Notes: a model not told the origin generated them from the letters alone. Positions 42,459 to 51,058 are shown, numbered from the stretch's first letter. The stretch: 64,000 bases of DNA from Streptomyces sp. NBC_01551 (GCF_026339935.1 NZ_JAPEPX010000001.1:5731501-5795500); one strand, 5' to 3'. Program-made: numbers and translations.

Positions 42459-43076
42459 TCAGCGGCCGTGCCGCCACAGCGGGTGCTCGCGCTCGGCCCA
42501 CTCCCGCTCGACGGAACCCGTGCGCATGCCGCGCCGGGCCTCCGGATCGGCCAGGGCCTTGGCGATGTGGCCGGCGAGCACGATGCCGAGGGTCAGGGCC
42601 AGCCAGTCGTGGACGAAGGTGGCGCCGGTCCGCCACACGAGCGGGGCGAGCCCGGTGAACCACATCAGCAGCCCGGTGCCCGCCATGACGAGGACCGCAC
42701 CGCCGAGCCAGCCCGCGTACACCTTCTGACCGGCGTTGAACTTCCCGGCGAGGCGCCCGCCGTCGCCCCCGCGCCGCAGCGCGGCCCGAAGCCAGACCCG
42801 GTCGTGCGGCCCGAACCGGTTGAGCCGCCCCAGATCGGCGCGGAACGCCCGCGAGGCCAGGCCCAGCAGGAACGGCGCGAGCAGCAGCAGCCCGGACCAT
42901 TCGTGCACGACGACCACCAGGTGCCGGCGGCCCACCAGCTCCGCGAGCGGCGGCAGGTACAGGCAGGCCGCGGTGGCGACGCACAGCCCCATCAGAGCGG
43001 CGGTGCCGCGGTGCACCCAGCGCTCGGCGCGGCTGAAGCGGCGCACGCGCCGCGGCTGGTCAGACGGTAGGGGCAT
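42459..43076 (-). CDS. Cytochrome b-type haem membrane subunit (MsrQ/YedZ-like role)
   Basis: A 205-residue four-helix membrane protein of the cytochrome b561 / formate dehydrogenase gamma type. RAERWVHRGTAALMGLCVATAACLYLP near residue 15 and LVVVVHEWSGLLLLAPFLLGL near 52 supply histidines for haem. VHDWLALTLGIVLAGHIAKAL near 155 supplies another pair. ATG 43076 lies within the end of the molybdoenzyme gene (17-base overlap). A longer start at 43118 is possible. It should pass electrons from the quinone pool to the upstream molybdoenzyme. Confidence 0.87.
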   Translation of the reverse strand: MPLPSDQPRRVRRFSRAERWVHRGTAALMGLCVATAACLYLPPLAELVGRRHLVVVVHEWSGLLLLAPFLLGLASRAFRADLGRLNRFGPHDRVWLRAALRRGGDGGRLAGKFNAGQKVYAGWLGGAVLVMAGTGLLMWFTGLAPLVWRTGATFVHDWLALTLGIVLAGHIAKALADPEARRGMRTGSVEREWAEREHPLWRHGR

Positions 43077-43794
43077 CGTCGCGTCCGTTCGACTTGCCGA
43101 CCCAGGCGTCGACGTCATAGCCGAGGCGCTCCCAGTAGCCGGGTTCGACGTCGTCGGTCAGGGTGATCCCGGAGAGCCACTTAGCCGACTTGTAGAAGTA
43201 CATCGGGGCGACGTACAGCCGCACCGGGCCGCCGTGCGAGTGGCCGAGCGGCTCGTCGCGCATCCGCAGCGCCACCATGACGTCGTCCCGCTTGGCCTGG
43301 GGGAGCGTGAGGCTCTCCGTGTACACGCCGTCGAAGCAGCTGAAACGGATCGCCTTCGCCTCGGGCCGCACCCCCGCGGCGTCCAGCAGCCGGGTCAGCG
43401 ACACCCCCTCGAAGGGCGTGCCGGGCACCCGCCAGCCGGTGACGCACTGGACGTCGCGGACCACCCGGGTCTGCGGGAGCCGCCGCAGCGCGTCGAGGGT
43501 GTACGTGGCCGGCCGCTCGACCAGCCCGTCGACGGTGAGCCGGTAGTCCTGCGGCCTCCGCTCGGGGACGGACGAGGCGACCGAGTAGTAGCGGAACCCG
43601 CCGCCGTTGGGCAGCAGCCCGGTCAGCCCCGTGGGGTCCTTGTCGGCGGTGGCCCCGAGGACGGATTCGAGCCCCCGCTGCAGGTGGGGAGCCCCGGCCA
43701 GGCCGGCCGCACCGAGCCCGACCATGCCCAGGACCAGACGGCGCCCGACCGGCGTGCCCCGTCCGTCGGGATCCGCGTGCTGTTCTGTACTCAC
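43060..43794 (-). CDS. Molybdopterin-dependent oxidoreductase, YedY/MsrP-like
   Basis: A 244-residue enzyme of the sulfite-oxidase-fold Mo family. The N-terminal VGRRLVLGMVGLGAAGLAG is a membrane anchor or twin-arginine-like signal. The Mo-ligand cysteine is in DVQCVTGWRVPGTPFEGVSL near residue 117, the cofactor-binding histidines and arginine are in MRDEPLGHSHGGPVRLYVAPMYFYKSAKW near 180-208, and GYWERLGYDVDAWVG closes the fold. With the haem subunit encoded directly downstream and overlapping, this forms a MsrPQ-like pair. MsrP reduces methionine sulfoxides outside the membrane; the substrate here is not proven. Confidence 0.9.
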   Translation of the reverse strand: MSTEQHADPDGRGTPVGRRLVLGMVGLGAAGLAGAPHLQRGLESVLGATADKDPTGLTGLLPNGGGFRYYSVASSVPERRPQDYRLTVDGLVERPATYTLDALRRLPQTRVVRDVQCVTGWRVPGTPFEGVSLTRLLDAAGVRPEAKAIRFSCFDGVYTESLTLPQAKRDDVMVALRMRDEPLGHSHGGPVRLYVAPMYFYKSAKWLSGITLTDDVEPGYWERLGYDVDAWVGKSNGRDDAPTV

Positions 43795-43857
43795 CCGCCG
43801 ATTCGACCACCCCCGGCGCCCGGGGACCAGCCCCGGCGGGGTTGCGTCAGACTTCCG

Positions 43858-44226
43858 TCACACTTCGGCGCCGTCCTGGGCGGGCGCGGCGGCCGGGACG
43901 GAGTTCCAGGTCAGGGTCACGGAGAAGTTGGCCTGGGTGGCGGTGCTCGCGATGACGATGTCGGCCTCGGCCGACAGGGACAGCCCGAACTCCAGCGTGA
44001 TCTCGTCCGGCGGGTGGACCAGCCCGCTGAGGCGTCCGACGAACCCGTCCGCCACCGGACGCACGCTGTCCACCATCTCGCCGAACGTCCGGGACGCCCG
44101 GGTCACGGAACGCCCGCCGCGTCCGACCCGCGCCAGCGATTCGTCCACCTCGCGGATCTGCACCCGCAGGACGCCGTCCCCGGCGCCGTCCAGCGGTACC
44201 TCGACCGTGTGTACGTCGGTGCTCAT
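43858..44226 (-). CDS. CU044_2847 (trypco1-like) family protein
   Basis: A 122-residue protein. The pattern is VEVPLDGAGDGVLRVQIREVDE, then SRTFGEMVDSVRPVADGFVGRL and PPDEITLEFGLSLSAEADIVIASTATQANFSVTLTW. This is the trypsin-co-occurring domain 1 type, often found beside trypsin-like proteases or in predicted conflict systems. Here no protease is adjacent, only a SpoIIE-type phosphatase upstream on the same strand (69 bases away). The C-terminal strand ends in an Ala/Pro-rich tail. Function unknown. Confidence 0.8.
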   Translation of the reverse strand: MSTDVHTVEVPLDGAGDGVLRVQIREVDESLARVGRGGRSVTRASRTFGEMVDSVRPVADGFVGRLSGLVHPPDEITLEFGLSLSAEADIVIASTATQANFSVTLTWNSVPAAAPAQDGAEV

Positions 44227-44295
44227 GGATGCCCCACCCCTCCTCCACCGCCCGGATCAACTGCCGTGTGTCCGGACCGAGTTCGAGGGATGGTA

Positions 44296-45441
44296 CTACC
44301 GGCCGCCGCCGACCCGCTCGATCGCCACCATCGCCGCGTCGTCCCCCAGCCGGCCGCCCGTCGCGTGGCCGAGCAGGTCCGCGCACAGGTGGCGCAGCAG
44401 CGCGTCCGGTCCGTCGTCGGGCCAGTCGGCGGCCCGCTCGGGCAGCGGGTAGAAGGTCCCGGCCTTGTCGCGGGCCTCGATGACCCCGTCGGTGTAGAGC
44501 AGGACCATGTCACCCGGCTCGAAGGCGAAGCTCTGCGCGCCGAAACCGGTCTCCACGAACTGCGTGAGACCGAGCGGCGGCGCCGGATGGTCCACCTCCA
44601 GAGGGATGACCCGCCCGCCGCGCAGCAGCAGCGGCGGCGGGTGCCCGCAGCTGACGAGCTGCAAGGACGCGCCCCGGTCGGGGATGTCGATGACGGCCGC
44701 CGTGGTGAAGCCCTCGCCCGGCGGCGCGAGGTCTTCCCCGTCGCCCTCCAGGCCCTCCCGGCCCTCCCCGCCGTCCGGGTCGGCGGCGACGGCCGCCTCC
44801 AGGTAGGCGACCAGCCCGGGCAGGTCGTCCTCCTGGTGCGCGGCGGCCCGGAACGCGCCGAGCACGATGGCCGCCTCCCCGACCGCCTCCAGCCCCTTGC
44901 CGCGCACGTCCCCGATGATCAGCCGGGTGCTGTCCGGGGTCCGCGCGGCGGCGTAGAGGTCGCCGCCGATCTGCGCCTCGGCCTCGGCCGCCAGGTACAC
45001 GGCGGCCACCCGCAGCGGCCCCATCCGGGCGGGCAGCGGTCGCAGCACCACCTGCTGGGCGGCCTCGGCCACCGAACGGAGCTGGGTGAGCTGCTCCTCG
45101 TGGACCTCGCGCAGGTGCGCGAAGAACGTCACGAAGGCCGAGATCAGAATCAGCGCGATGATCTGGAAGGTGTGGTTCAGGTCGGTCAGGGTGGTCCGCC
45201 AGATCGCTACCACCGACTGTGCGAGGACCGCCACCGCGCCGACGAACGCCGTCATCCAGGGCCCCGCGAACGAGGCCGTCACAGCCGGGGCGGCGACCAG
45301 GAACGGTCCGAGGTGCACGTCGGGCGGCGCCAGGACGTCGACCACCGTGACGATCGCGATCAGCGCGAAGGGAACCGACAGCAGCGCAAGGCGCGGTTCC
45401 GGTGGCCGGCTGAACGGTGGGGGCGGCGGCCGGTGGTCCAT
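44296..45441 (-). CDS. SpoIIE-domain PP2C phosphatase, membrane-bound
   Basis: A 381-residue protein. Three or four helices (residues 18-110) anchor it. A short coiled stretch (HLREVHEEQLTQLRSVAEAAQQV, near 115) leads to a PP2C/SpoIIE catalytic domain at about 155-378. QIGGDLYAAARTPDSTRLIIGDVRGKGLEA supplies the metal-binding aspartates, and FEPGDMVLLYTDGVIEAR and GRLGDDAAMVAIER the others. An acidic insertion (DPDGGEGREGLEGDGED) lies mid-domain. Streptomyces use such enzymes to dephosphorylate anti-anti-sigma factors; none is adjacent here. ATG 45441 has AGGAG close upstream. Confidence 0.9.
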   Translation of the reverse strand: MDHRPPPPPFSRPPEPRLALLSVPFALIAIVTVVDVLAPPDVHLGPFLVAAPAVTASFAGPWMTAFVGAVAVLAQSVVAIWRTTLTDLNHTFQIIALILISAFVTFFAHLREVHEEQLTQLRSVAEAAQQVVLRPLPARMGPLRVAAVYLAAEAEAQIGGDLYAAARTPDSTRLIIGDVRGKGLEAVGEAAIVLGAFRAAAHQEDDLPGLVAYLEAAVAADPDGGEGREGLEGDGEDLAPPGEGFTTAAVIDIPDRGASLQLVSCGHPPPLLLRGGRVIPLEVDHPAPPLGLTQFVETGFGAQSFAFEPGDMVLLYTDGVIEARDKAGTFYPLPERAADWPDDGPDALLRHLCADLLGHATGGRLGDDAAMVAIERVGGGR

Positions 45442-45625
45442 GACTCCTGAATACACCGCGCGTCCTGCTCCCGCCCACCGCCGCACCGGCCGCACCCGTC
45501 CCCGCGCGGCGGCGGACGCACCGTCAGCAGTCGCGCGCCTCACCCTCTCGCCGCGGAATGAAGCCATTTGCGCGCCGGATGTATCCATCCGCTTACCTTG
45601 TGTGGCGAATCGCGAAGATCGCCCA

Positions 45626-45631
45626 TAACTT
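45626..45631 (+). promoter_or_regulatory. -10 box of a likely leaderless beta-helix gene
   Basis: TAACTT (45626-45631) lies 7 bases before ATG 45639 and fits TANNNT. TGGCGA 17 bases further upstream is a weak -35. The bases in between (CGGGTTC) do not form a ribosome-binding site. Confidence 0.4.
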
Positions 45632-45638
45632 CGGGTTC

Positions 45639-46703
45639 ATGACGAATCGGCAGCTCAAGTGCCTCGCATCCATCTCGGTCGTGATGGCCACCGGAATCGG
45701 CGCCGCCGCGCCCTCCGCCGGATCGGCCATCCACAGGGTGAGTGCGGGCCAATCGATCCAGGCAGCGGTGGACGCCGCGAGCCCGGGAGACACCGTCCTC
45801 GTACTCCCGGGCACCTACCAGGAGAGCGTGCTCATCACGAAGCGGCTGACCCTGCGCGGGTACGGCCAGGGCCGCACCGTGATCACGCCGCCCGCGACCG
45901 CGCCGGCCGCCGGCAACGCCTGCGCCGCGGCGGGCAACGGAATCTGCGTCATAGGGTCCGCGGAGAAGAGCGTCGAGCGGGTCACCCTCAAGGGGCTCAG
46001 CGTGTCCGGCTTCGCCAAGTCCGGCATCTGGGCCAGCAGCACCGACCGGATGCGGGTCGAGCACGTGACCGCCGAGAACAACAAGGTCTGGGGCATCGCC
46101 CAGCAGATGTCCACCCGTGCCGTGTTCCGCGACAACACCGCGCGCGACAACGGGGAGTCCGGCCTCTTCATCGCCAACACCGTCGAACACGAGGGCGGGG
46201 CCACCGACACCCTCCGCTCCGTGATCCGCGACAACACCGCGACCGGCAACCGGATCGGCATCACGGTCCGCCGCGTCCGCAACCTCACCGTCAGCGGCAA
46301 CACCCTCACCGGCAACTGCGGCGGCGTGTTCGTCGTAGGGGACGAGGGCACCCCCCGCGCCGGGGCCATGACCGTCCGGGACAACCAGGTCCGCGCGAAC
46401 AACAAGTTCTGCCCCGCCACCACCCGCCTCCCGGCCATCCAGGGCAGCGGCATCGTCCTCACCGGAGCCGAGAAGACGGTCGTGCGCGGGAACTCCATCA
46501 CCGACAACGTCGGATCCTCGCCGCTGTCGGGCGGGATCGTGCTGTTCCAGAGCTTCGTGGGCGCGGCGAACACCGACAACGTCATCAAGGACAACGTGGT
46601 GACGGGCAACAAGTCGGTGGACCTGGCCAACCGGGGCACCGGAACCGGCAACACGTTCACCCGCAACAGCTGCGCGCTCTCCGAGCCCGCCGGAATGTGC
46701 TGA
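45639..46703 (+). CDS. Secreted right-handed beta-helix protein (NosD/PbH1-like)
   Basis: A 354-residue exported protein. The signal peptide is MTNRQLKCLASISVVMATGIGAAAPSAGSA. VSAGQSIQAAVDAASPGDTVLVLPGTYQESVLITKRLTLRGYG is the standard start of pectate-lyase-like parallel beta-helices. About eight N-x-x-x-G-N-type rungs follow (DNTARDNGESGLFIANT, DNTATGNRIGITVRRV, GNTLTGNCGGVFVVG and similar). Two Cys pairs may form disulfides. No lyase active-site residues are recognised. A second in-frame start upstream would disrupt the signal. The methyltransferase gene follows after 38 bases and may be co-transcribed. Confidence 0.85.
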   Translation: MTNRQLKCLASISVVMATGIGAAAPSAGSAIHRVSAGQSIQAAVDAASPGDTVLVLPGTYQESVLITKRLTLRGYGQGRTVITPPATAPAAGNACAAAGNGICVIGSAEKSVERVTLKGLSVSGFAKSGIWASSTDRMRVEHVTAENNKVWGIAQQMSTRAVFRDNTARDNGESGLFIANTVEHEGGATDTLRSVIRDNTATGNRIGITVRRVRNLTVSGNTLTGNCGGVFVVGDEGTPRAGAMTVRDNQVRANNKFCPATTRLPAIQGSGIVLTGAEKTVVRGNSITDNVGSSPLSGGIVLFQSFVGAANTDNVIKDNVVTGNKSVDLANRGTGTGNTFTRNSCALSEPAGMC

Positions 46704-46741
46704 CCGGTGCCCCCCGTCATCCTCAGGAGAATCGAGGCCGT

Positions 46742-47845
46742 ATGACCACGGTAAGTACCACCCCCACCACCATCGCCACCCCCACCATCGAACCCACCGT
46801 CATCCCCCTCACCACGGAGAGCGCCCCCGCCCCGCAGCCGGCGATGCGCCTGCGCGAACTCGTCTTCGGAGCGGCCTGCGCCGCCGCGGTCCGGGCGGCC
46901 GCCCGCCTCGGCGTCGCCGACGCGCTCGGCCAGTCGCCCGCCACCGCGGCGGAACTGGCGGAGGCCCTGGAGTGCGAGACACAGCCCCTGCGGCGCCTGC
47001 TCCGCGCGCTGACCTGCTACGGGATCTTCGTCGAGACCGAGGACGGGAAGTTCGCGCACACCGAGATGTCCCGGCTGCTGCGCGAGGACGACCCGCACAG
47101 CCTGCGCTACATCACCCTGTGGTGCACCGAGCCCTGGACCTGGCAGGCCTGGCCGCGCCTCGACGACGCGGTGCGCTCCGGCGGCACCATCTTCCACGAG
47201 CTGTACGGCAAGGGGTTCTTCGACTACCTGCACGAGGACGCGCACGAGTCGGCCCACGTCTTCAACCGGGCGATGACCACCTCCAGCGCCCAGTCGGCGC
47301 TCGACGTCGCGGAACTCCTCGACCTCACCGGGATCTCGGTGGTGGCGGACATCGGCGGCGGCCAGGGCCACGTCCTGGCCAGTCTGCTGGAGAAGCACCC
47401 CGAGGTACGGGGAACCCTGCTCGACCTGCCCGGCGTGGTGGAGCGGGCGGATCCGCGGCTGCGCGAGGGCGGCGCCCTGGCGGCGCGCGCCAGCATCGTC
47501 GCCGGGGACTGCCGCGAGGACATCCCGGTCGAGGCCGACCTCTACATCATCAAGAACATCCTGGAGTGGGACGACGACAGCACCCGCAGGACCCTGCGCA
47601 ACGTCATCGAGGCGGCCCGCCCCGGAGCCAGGGTCGTGGTCATCGAGAACCTCGTCGACGACACCCCGTCGATGAAGTTCACCACCGCCATGGACCTGAT
47701 GCTGCTGCTCAACGTGGGCGGCGCCAAGCACACCAAGGAAAGCCTGGTCAACCGGATGACCGCCGCCGGTCTGGTGCTCGGTGAGATCCGGCCGGTCAAC
47801 CCGTACCTGCACGCCTTCGAGTGCACGGTGCCGCTGTCCGTCTGA
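46742..47845 (+). CDS. O-methyltransferase of the polyketide-tailoring type
   Basis: A 367-residue SAM enzyme with a Thr/Pro-rich leader (residues 1-30). An N-terminal dimerisation domain (ELVFGAACAAAVRAAARLGVADALG) contains the winged helix LAEALECETQPLRRLLRALTCYGIF. The SAM loop is VVADIGGGQGHVLASLLEKHP near residue 200, followed by LLDLPGVVERA. Catalytic-region residues lie in IIKNILEWDDDSTRRTLRNVIEAA and NVGGAKHTKESLVNRM. This is the plant-like/acetylserotonin-type O-methyltransferase group used on aromatic polyketides such as tetracenomycins. It starts at ATG 46742 with AGGAGA upstream and converges with a SchA/CurD-like gene. Confidence 0.88.
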   Translation: MTTVSTTPTTIATPTIEPTVIPLTTESAPAPQPAMRLRELVFGAACAAAVRAAARLGVADALGQSPATAAELAEALECETQPLRRLLRALTCYGIFVETEDGKFAHTEMSRLLREDDPHSLRYITLWCTEPWTWQAWPRLDDAVRSGGTIFHELYGKGFFDYLHEDAHESAHVFNRAMTTSSAQSALDVAELLDLTGISVVADIGGGQGHVLASLLEKHPEVRGTLLDLPGVVERADPRLREGGALAARASIVAGDCREDIPVEADLYIIKNILEWDDDSTRRTLRNVIEAARPGARVVVIENLVDDTPSMKFTTAMDLMLLLNVGGAKHTKESLVNRMTAAGLVLGEIRPVNPYLHAFECTVPLSV

Positions 47846-47865
47846 GCGGCGTCCGCCACCACGAC

Positions 47866-47904
47866 ATCGCCCCGAGTCCGGCGTCCTGCCGGGCTCGGGG
47901 CGAT
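47866..47904. terminator. Strong convergent terminator
   Basis: ATCGCCCCGAGTCCGGC (47866-47882) pairs with GCCGGGCTCGGGGCGAT (47888-47904) over 17 positions with one G-T wobble and a 5-base loop. It separates the converging methyltransferase and SchA/CurD-like genes. Confidence 0.9.
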
Positions 47905-47945
47905 CGTCCGTAGGGCCGGCCGGGGCGTGCGGCCGGGCGGATGGG

Positions 47946-49079
47946 TCAGGAGGCCTCCGACGTCCGCCGGTCGGTGATCAGCCGCATGCTGCAACGTTCG
48001 AGGCAGCGCGCCACCTCCTCGTCGGAGGCCAGGACACCGTCCTTGGCCTCGTCCAGGAGCCGCGCCAGCACGGCCGCCTTCTTGCCGCCCTCGATGCCGA
48101 GCGCCAGGGCGGGCCGGGCGTCGATCGGGCCGCGCACGTCGAGGAGACGGACGACGATGTCGTCGCGCTGGAAGACGGTGCTGCCCGCGATGGGATTCGT
48201 CGGATCGTCGGCGGCCGCCTCGTCCTGGCCCGCGAGCAGCTTGGCGAGCGCGGTTCCGCAGCCCTTCTTGGCGGGGTAGAACAGCGCGTGCCGCCGGACG
48301 TCCGCCGGCTCGTCGCCGCCCGCCGCCACCCGGTGCACCACCGGCAGGGCCGCCCGGGTGAAGAACACCCGCGCCGAATCCGGGTCGCCGAGGTCCCGGT
48401 CCTGCTCCAGGTACGGGTTGATGGCCTCTTCGAGGGCCCTGACCTCGGGCTGTTGCGCCACATGGCGCAGCGCCGCCGTCAGGTCCCCCTCCACCTCCAT
48501 CGCCCGGACCACGCGGTTTCCGTGCATGAAGACCGAGCTGCGCCGCAACAGGGTGTTGTCGTCGACCCGGGCGCGGGGGGAGGTGTACCCGGCCAGCAGC
48601 TCCGCGACGGCGGCCTCGCTGCCCGGCTTGACGGTGAAGGTGAGGGCGTGGCGCACCACGCCGTCCCCGTGCCGGGGCGTCGCCCGCAGACCGCCGCCGA
48701 TCGTGTCCGGAACGCCGGCGAGGGCCTTTCCGCCCTGGCCGGCCGTCTCCTGCAGCACGCTGAAGCGCAGCGACCGGGTGTCCCGTACGCAGCCGTGCAA
48801 CGGCCGCACCGTCTTCACGTGCTCTTCGCTGCCCACCCAGGCCAGGAAGGGGGAGGCGCTCTCCCATTCGCTGGTGATGAGCCACTGCGAGGGGTTCTCG
48901 ATCGACTGGCACAGCTCGTCGCTGATGTGTCCGGGGACGGACGACACCTGGTTGCGCAGATGCTCGTAGACCTCCAGGAACTGCTTCTGGGCTCCGTCGT
49001 ACAGGTCCAGCAGCAGCACGACCCGAAGTCTCGAGCCGTCGAAGGCGGACTGCGATATCCGTTCCGACACGGTTGTCAT
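47946..49079 (-). CDS. SchA/CurD-like domain protein
   Basis: A 377-residue protein with an antibiotic-biosynthesis-monooxygenase-like (ferredoxin-like) N-terminal domain (RLRVVLLLDLYDGAQKQFLEVYEHLRNQVSSVPGH, about residues 18-100). A SchA/CurD domain follows, with repeats at about 140-245 and 260-375 (VRHALTFTVKPGSEAAVAELLAGY and RRHALFYPAKKGCGTALAKLLAGQ). Relatives are whiE ORF I of the Streptomyces grey spore pigment and CurD of the curamycin cluster; their biochemical role is poorly known. A GGAG ribosome-binding site lies 8 bases before ATG 49079. It is divergent from an FAD hydroxylase, as in whiE, but no ketosynthase is nearby. Confidence 0.9.
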   Translation of the reverse strand: MTTVSERISQSAFDGSRLRVVLLLDLYDGAQKQFLEVYEHLRNQVSSVPGHISDELCQSIENPSQWLITSEWESASPFLAWVGSEEHVKTVRPLHGCVRDTRSLRFSVLQETAGQGGKALAGVPDTIGGGLRATPRHGDGVVRHALTFTVKPGSEAAVAELLAGYTSPRARVDDNTLLRRSSVFMHGNRVVRAMEVEGDLTAALRHVAQQPEVRALEEAINPYLEQDRDLGDPDSARVFFTRAALPVVHRVAAGGDEPADVRRHALFYPAKKGCGTALAKLLAGQDEAAADDPTNPIAGSTVFQRDDIVVRLLDVRGPIDARPALALGIEGGKKAAVLARLLDEAKDGVLASDEEVARCLERCSMRLITDRRTSEAS

Positions 49080-49336
49080 CTTTCACACTCCTTCGAGACC
49101 CGGTCGCCACAGCCGGTGGCATGTCGCCGGTCGCTCGTGGAATCCGCGTGGGTGACCACCTGCGGATGCGGTCTGTCAGCACCCGGTCACGGGTGGCACT
49201 ACCGAAACCGATCGTCGTCCGGTACGGCCACCGGCGCGAGACGGGAGAACCATGCGGGTGAAGGGGCGGGGGGAATGTCCCGGAAAAGGGCATGAAAAGA
49301 GCATTCCCCCTCGGGCGGCAGGAGCTGGAGCAACTG

Positions 49337-50986
49337 ATGGAAGAACACGTCGACCACCGCGTGCCGGTCCTCATCGTGGGCGGCTCACTCGTGGGCCTGT
49401 GCACCTCGCTGTTCCTGGGCCGTCACGGCATCAGGCACATGCTGGTCGAAAAGCACTCGGGCACGTCGAAGCACCCACGCGGGCGCGGCATCAACGTAAG
49501 GACGATGGAGGTGTTCCGCGTCGCCGGCGTCGAGGAGGCGATCCGGGCGGCCGCCTCGGTCCTGGCGGACAACCACGGGATCCTCCAGGGCGGCTCGCTG
49601 ACCGGCGACGACCAGGAGTGGCTGTTCAAGGAGATCGACGCGGGCGGCGCGATCGCGCGCTTCAGCCCGTCGACGTGGTGCCTGTGCAGCCAGAACGACA
49701 TCGAGCCGGTCCTGATGTCGGTGACCCCGACCCTCGGCGCCGACCTGCGGTTCTCCATGGAACTCCTGTCGTTCGAACAGGACGACACCGGGGTGACCGC
49801 GCTCGTGAAGAACCGCGAGACGGGCGAGCACAGCACGGTCCGGGCGGACTACCTCGTCGCGGCCGACGGGCCGCGCAGCCCCGTCCGCGAACAGCTGCGC
49901 ATCGGCCAGAGCGGCCCCGGAGACCTGTTCCACAACGTCAGCATCACCTTCCGCTCCCGCGGGCTCGCACAGGTCGTCGGCGACCGGCGCTTCATCGTCT
50001 GCTACCTGACCAAGCCCGGCGCCGACGGGGCGCTGCTCCCCGTGGACAACGAGGAGAAGTGGGTCTTCCACGCGCCCTGGCACCCCGACCAGGGCGAGAC
50101 CCTGGAGGACTTCACCGACGAGCGCTGCGCGGACCACATCCGGCGCGCGATCGGCGCCCCCGACCTGGACGTGGAGATCACCGGGAAGGCCCAGTGGCAC
50201 GCCGCCGAACGGGTGGCACGGCACTACGCGTCCGGCCGGGTGTTCCTCGTCGGCGACTCCGCGCACGAGATGTCCCCGACCGGGGCGTTCGGCTCCAACA
50301 CCGGCATCCAGGACGCGCACAACCTCGCCTGGAAGCTGGCCGCCGTACTGGAGGGCGCCGCGCACCCCCGGCTGCTCCTGACGTACGAGGCCGAGCGCCT
50401 GCCGGTGGCCCGGGCGACGAGCGAGCGCGCCTCGGCCCGCTCGGCGGAGCACAGCCACCCCGGGTACGCCCCGGCCCCCGGCGGGGGTGGCGGACGGCAG
50501 GGCGGGGTCCTCTCCGTCGCCATGGGGTACCGCTACAACGCGGGCGCCGTCGTGGGCGGCGACGCCGAGCAGCCGATCGTGCCCGAGCAGATGCGGCTGG
50601 CGGGCGATCCGGGCTCCCGGGCACCGCACATGTGGCTGCGCCGGGCCGGCGAGCGGATCTCCACCCTCGACCTGTACGAGCGCTCGTTCGTCCTGCTCAG
50701 CGCCGAGGGCACCCGCTGGGGCCGGGCGGCGAGGCGCGTCGGCCAGCGCCTGAACATGCGCCTGGAGGCGTACGAGGTCGGCACCGGGCCGGACGCCGGT
50801 CTGCTCCCCGAGGACGACGGGGGCGACTGGGCCGAGGTCCACGGCGTGACCCCGGAGGGCGCGATCCTGGTCCGACCCGACGGGTTCGTCGCCTGGCGCT
50901 CCCCGAAGGGCGAGGCCGATCCGGAGCCGGTCCTGTACGAGGTCCTCAGCACCCTCCTGGGCCGGGCCGGAGCCGACTGGGCCTAG
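49337..50986 (+). CDS. FAD-dependent aromatic hydroxylase (PF01494 type)
   Basis: A 549-residue group A flavin monooxygenase. The FAD loop is VLIVGGSLVGLCTSLFLGRHG near residue 10. RGRGINVRTMEVFRVAG lies near 55, the DG motif is LVAADGPRSPVREQL near 173, and the GD motif is GRVFLVGDSAHEMSPTGAFGSNTGIQDAHNLAWKL near 300. A thioredoxin-like C-terminal part (about 420-549) is as in polyketide hydroxylases such as whiE ORF VIII. ATG 49337 has GGAG 7 bases upstream; ATG 49292 would add 15 residues. It is divergent from the SchA/CurD gene and should oxidise an aromatic polyketide, but its substrate source is not in view. Confidence 0.9.
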   Translation: MEEHVDHRVPVLIVGGSLVGLCTSLFLGRHGIRHMLVEKHSGTSKHPRGRGINVRTMEVFRVAGVEEAIRAAASVLADNHGILQGGSLTGDDQEWLFKEIDAGGAIARFSPSTWCLCSQNDIEPVLMSVTPTLGADLRFSMELLSFEQDDTGVTALVKNRETGEHSTVRADYLVAADGPRSPVREQLRIGQSGPGDLFHNVSITFRSRGLAQVVGDRRFIVCYLTKPGADGALLPVDNEEKWVFHAPWHPDQGETLEDFTDERCADHIRRAIGAPDLDVEITGKAQWHAAERVARHYASGRVFLVGDSAHEMSPTGAFGSNTGIQDAHNLAWKLAAVLEGAAHPRLLLTYEAERLPVARATSERASARSAEHSHPGYAPAPGGGGGRQGGVLSVAMGYRYNAGAVVGGDAEQPIVPEQMRLAGDPGSRAPHMWLRRAGERISTLDLYERSFVLLSAEGTRWGRAARRVGQRLNMRLEAYEVGTGPDAGLLPEDDGGDWAEVHGVTPEGAILVRPDGFVAWRSPKGEADPEPVLYEVLSTLLGRAGADWA

Positions 50987-50995
50987 CCGCGCGAG

Positions 50996-51040
50996 CCGGG
51001 CGGCACGCCCCTGGCCGGGGGCCGGGGGCATGCCGCCCGG
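50996..51040. terminator. Convergent terminator hairpin
   Basis: CCGGGCGGCA (50996-51005) pairs perfectly with TGCCGCCCGG (51031-51040), and GCCCC/GGGGGC pair inside. It lies 10 bases after the hydroxylase stop and 19 bases before the stop of the minus-strand protease gene. Confidence 0.8.
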
Positions 51041-51058
51041 TGGTGGTGCGGGCGGGTG

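Noticed and set aside
43858..44226. Core of an anti-phage or conflict system
   Set aside because: No trypsin-like protease, effector or NTPase partner lies beside it, so a defence role is not supported here.
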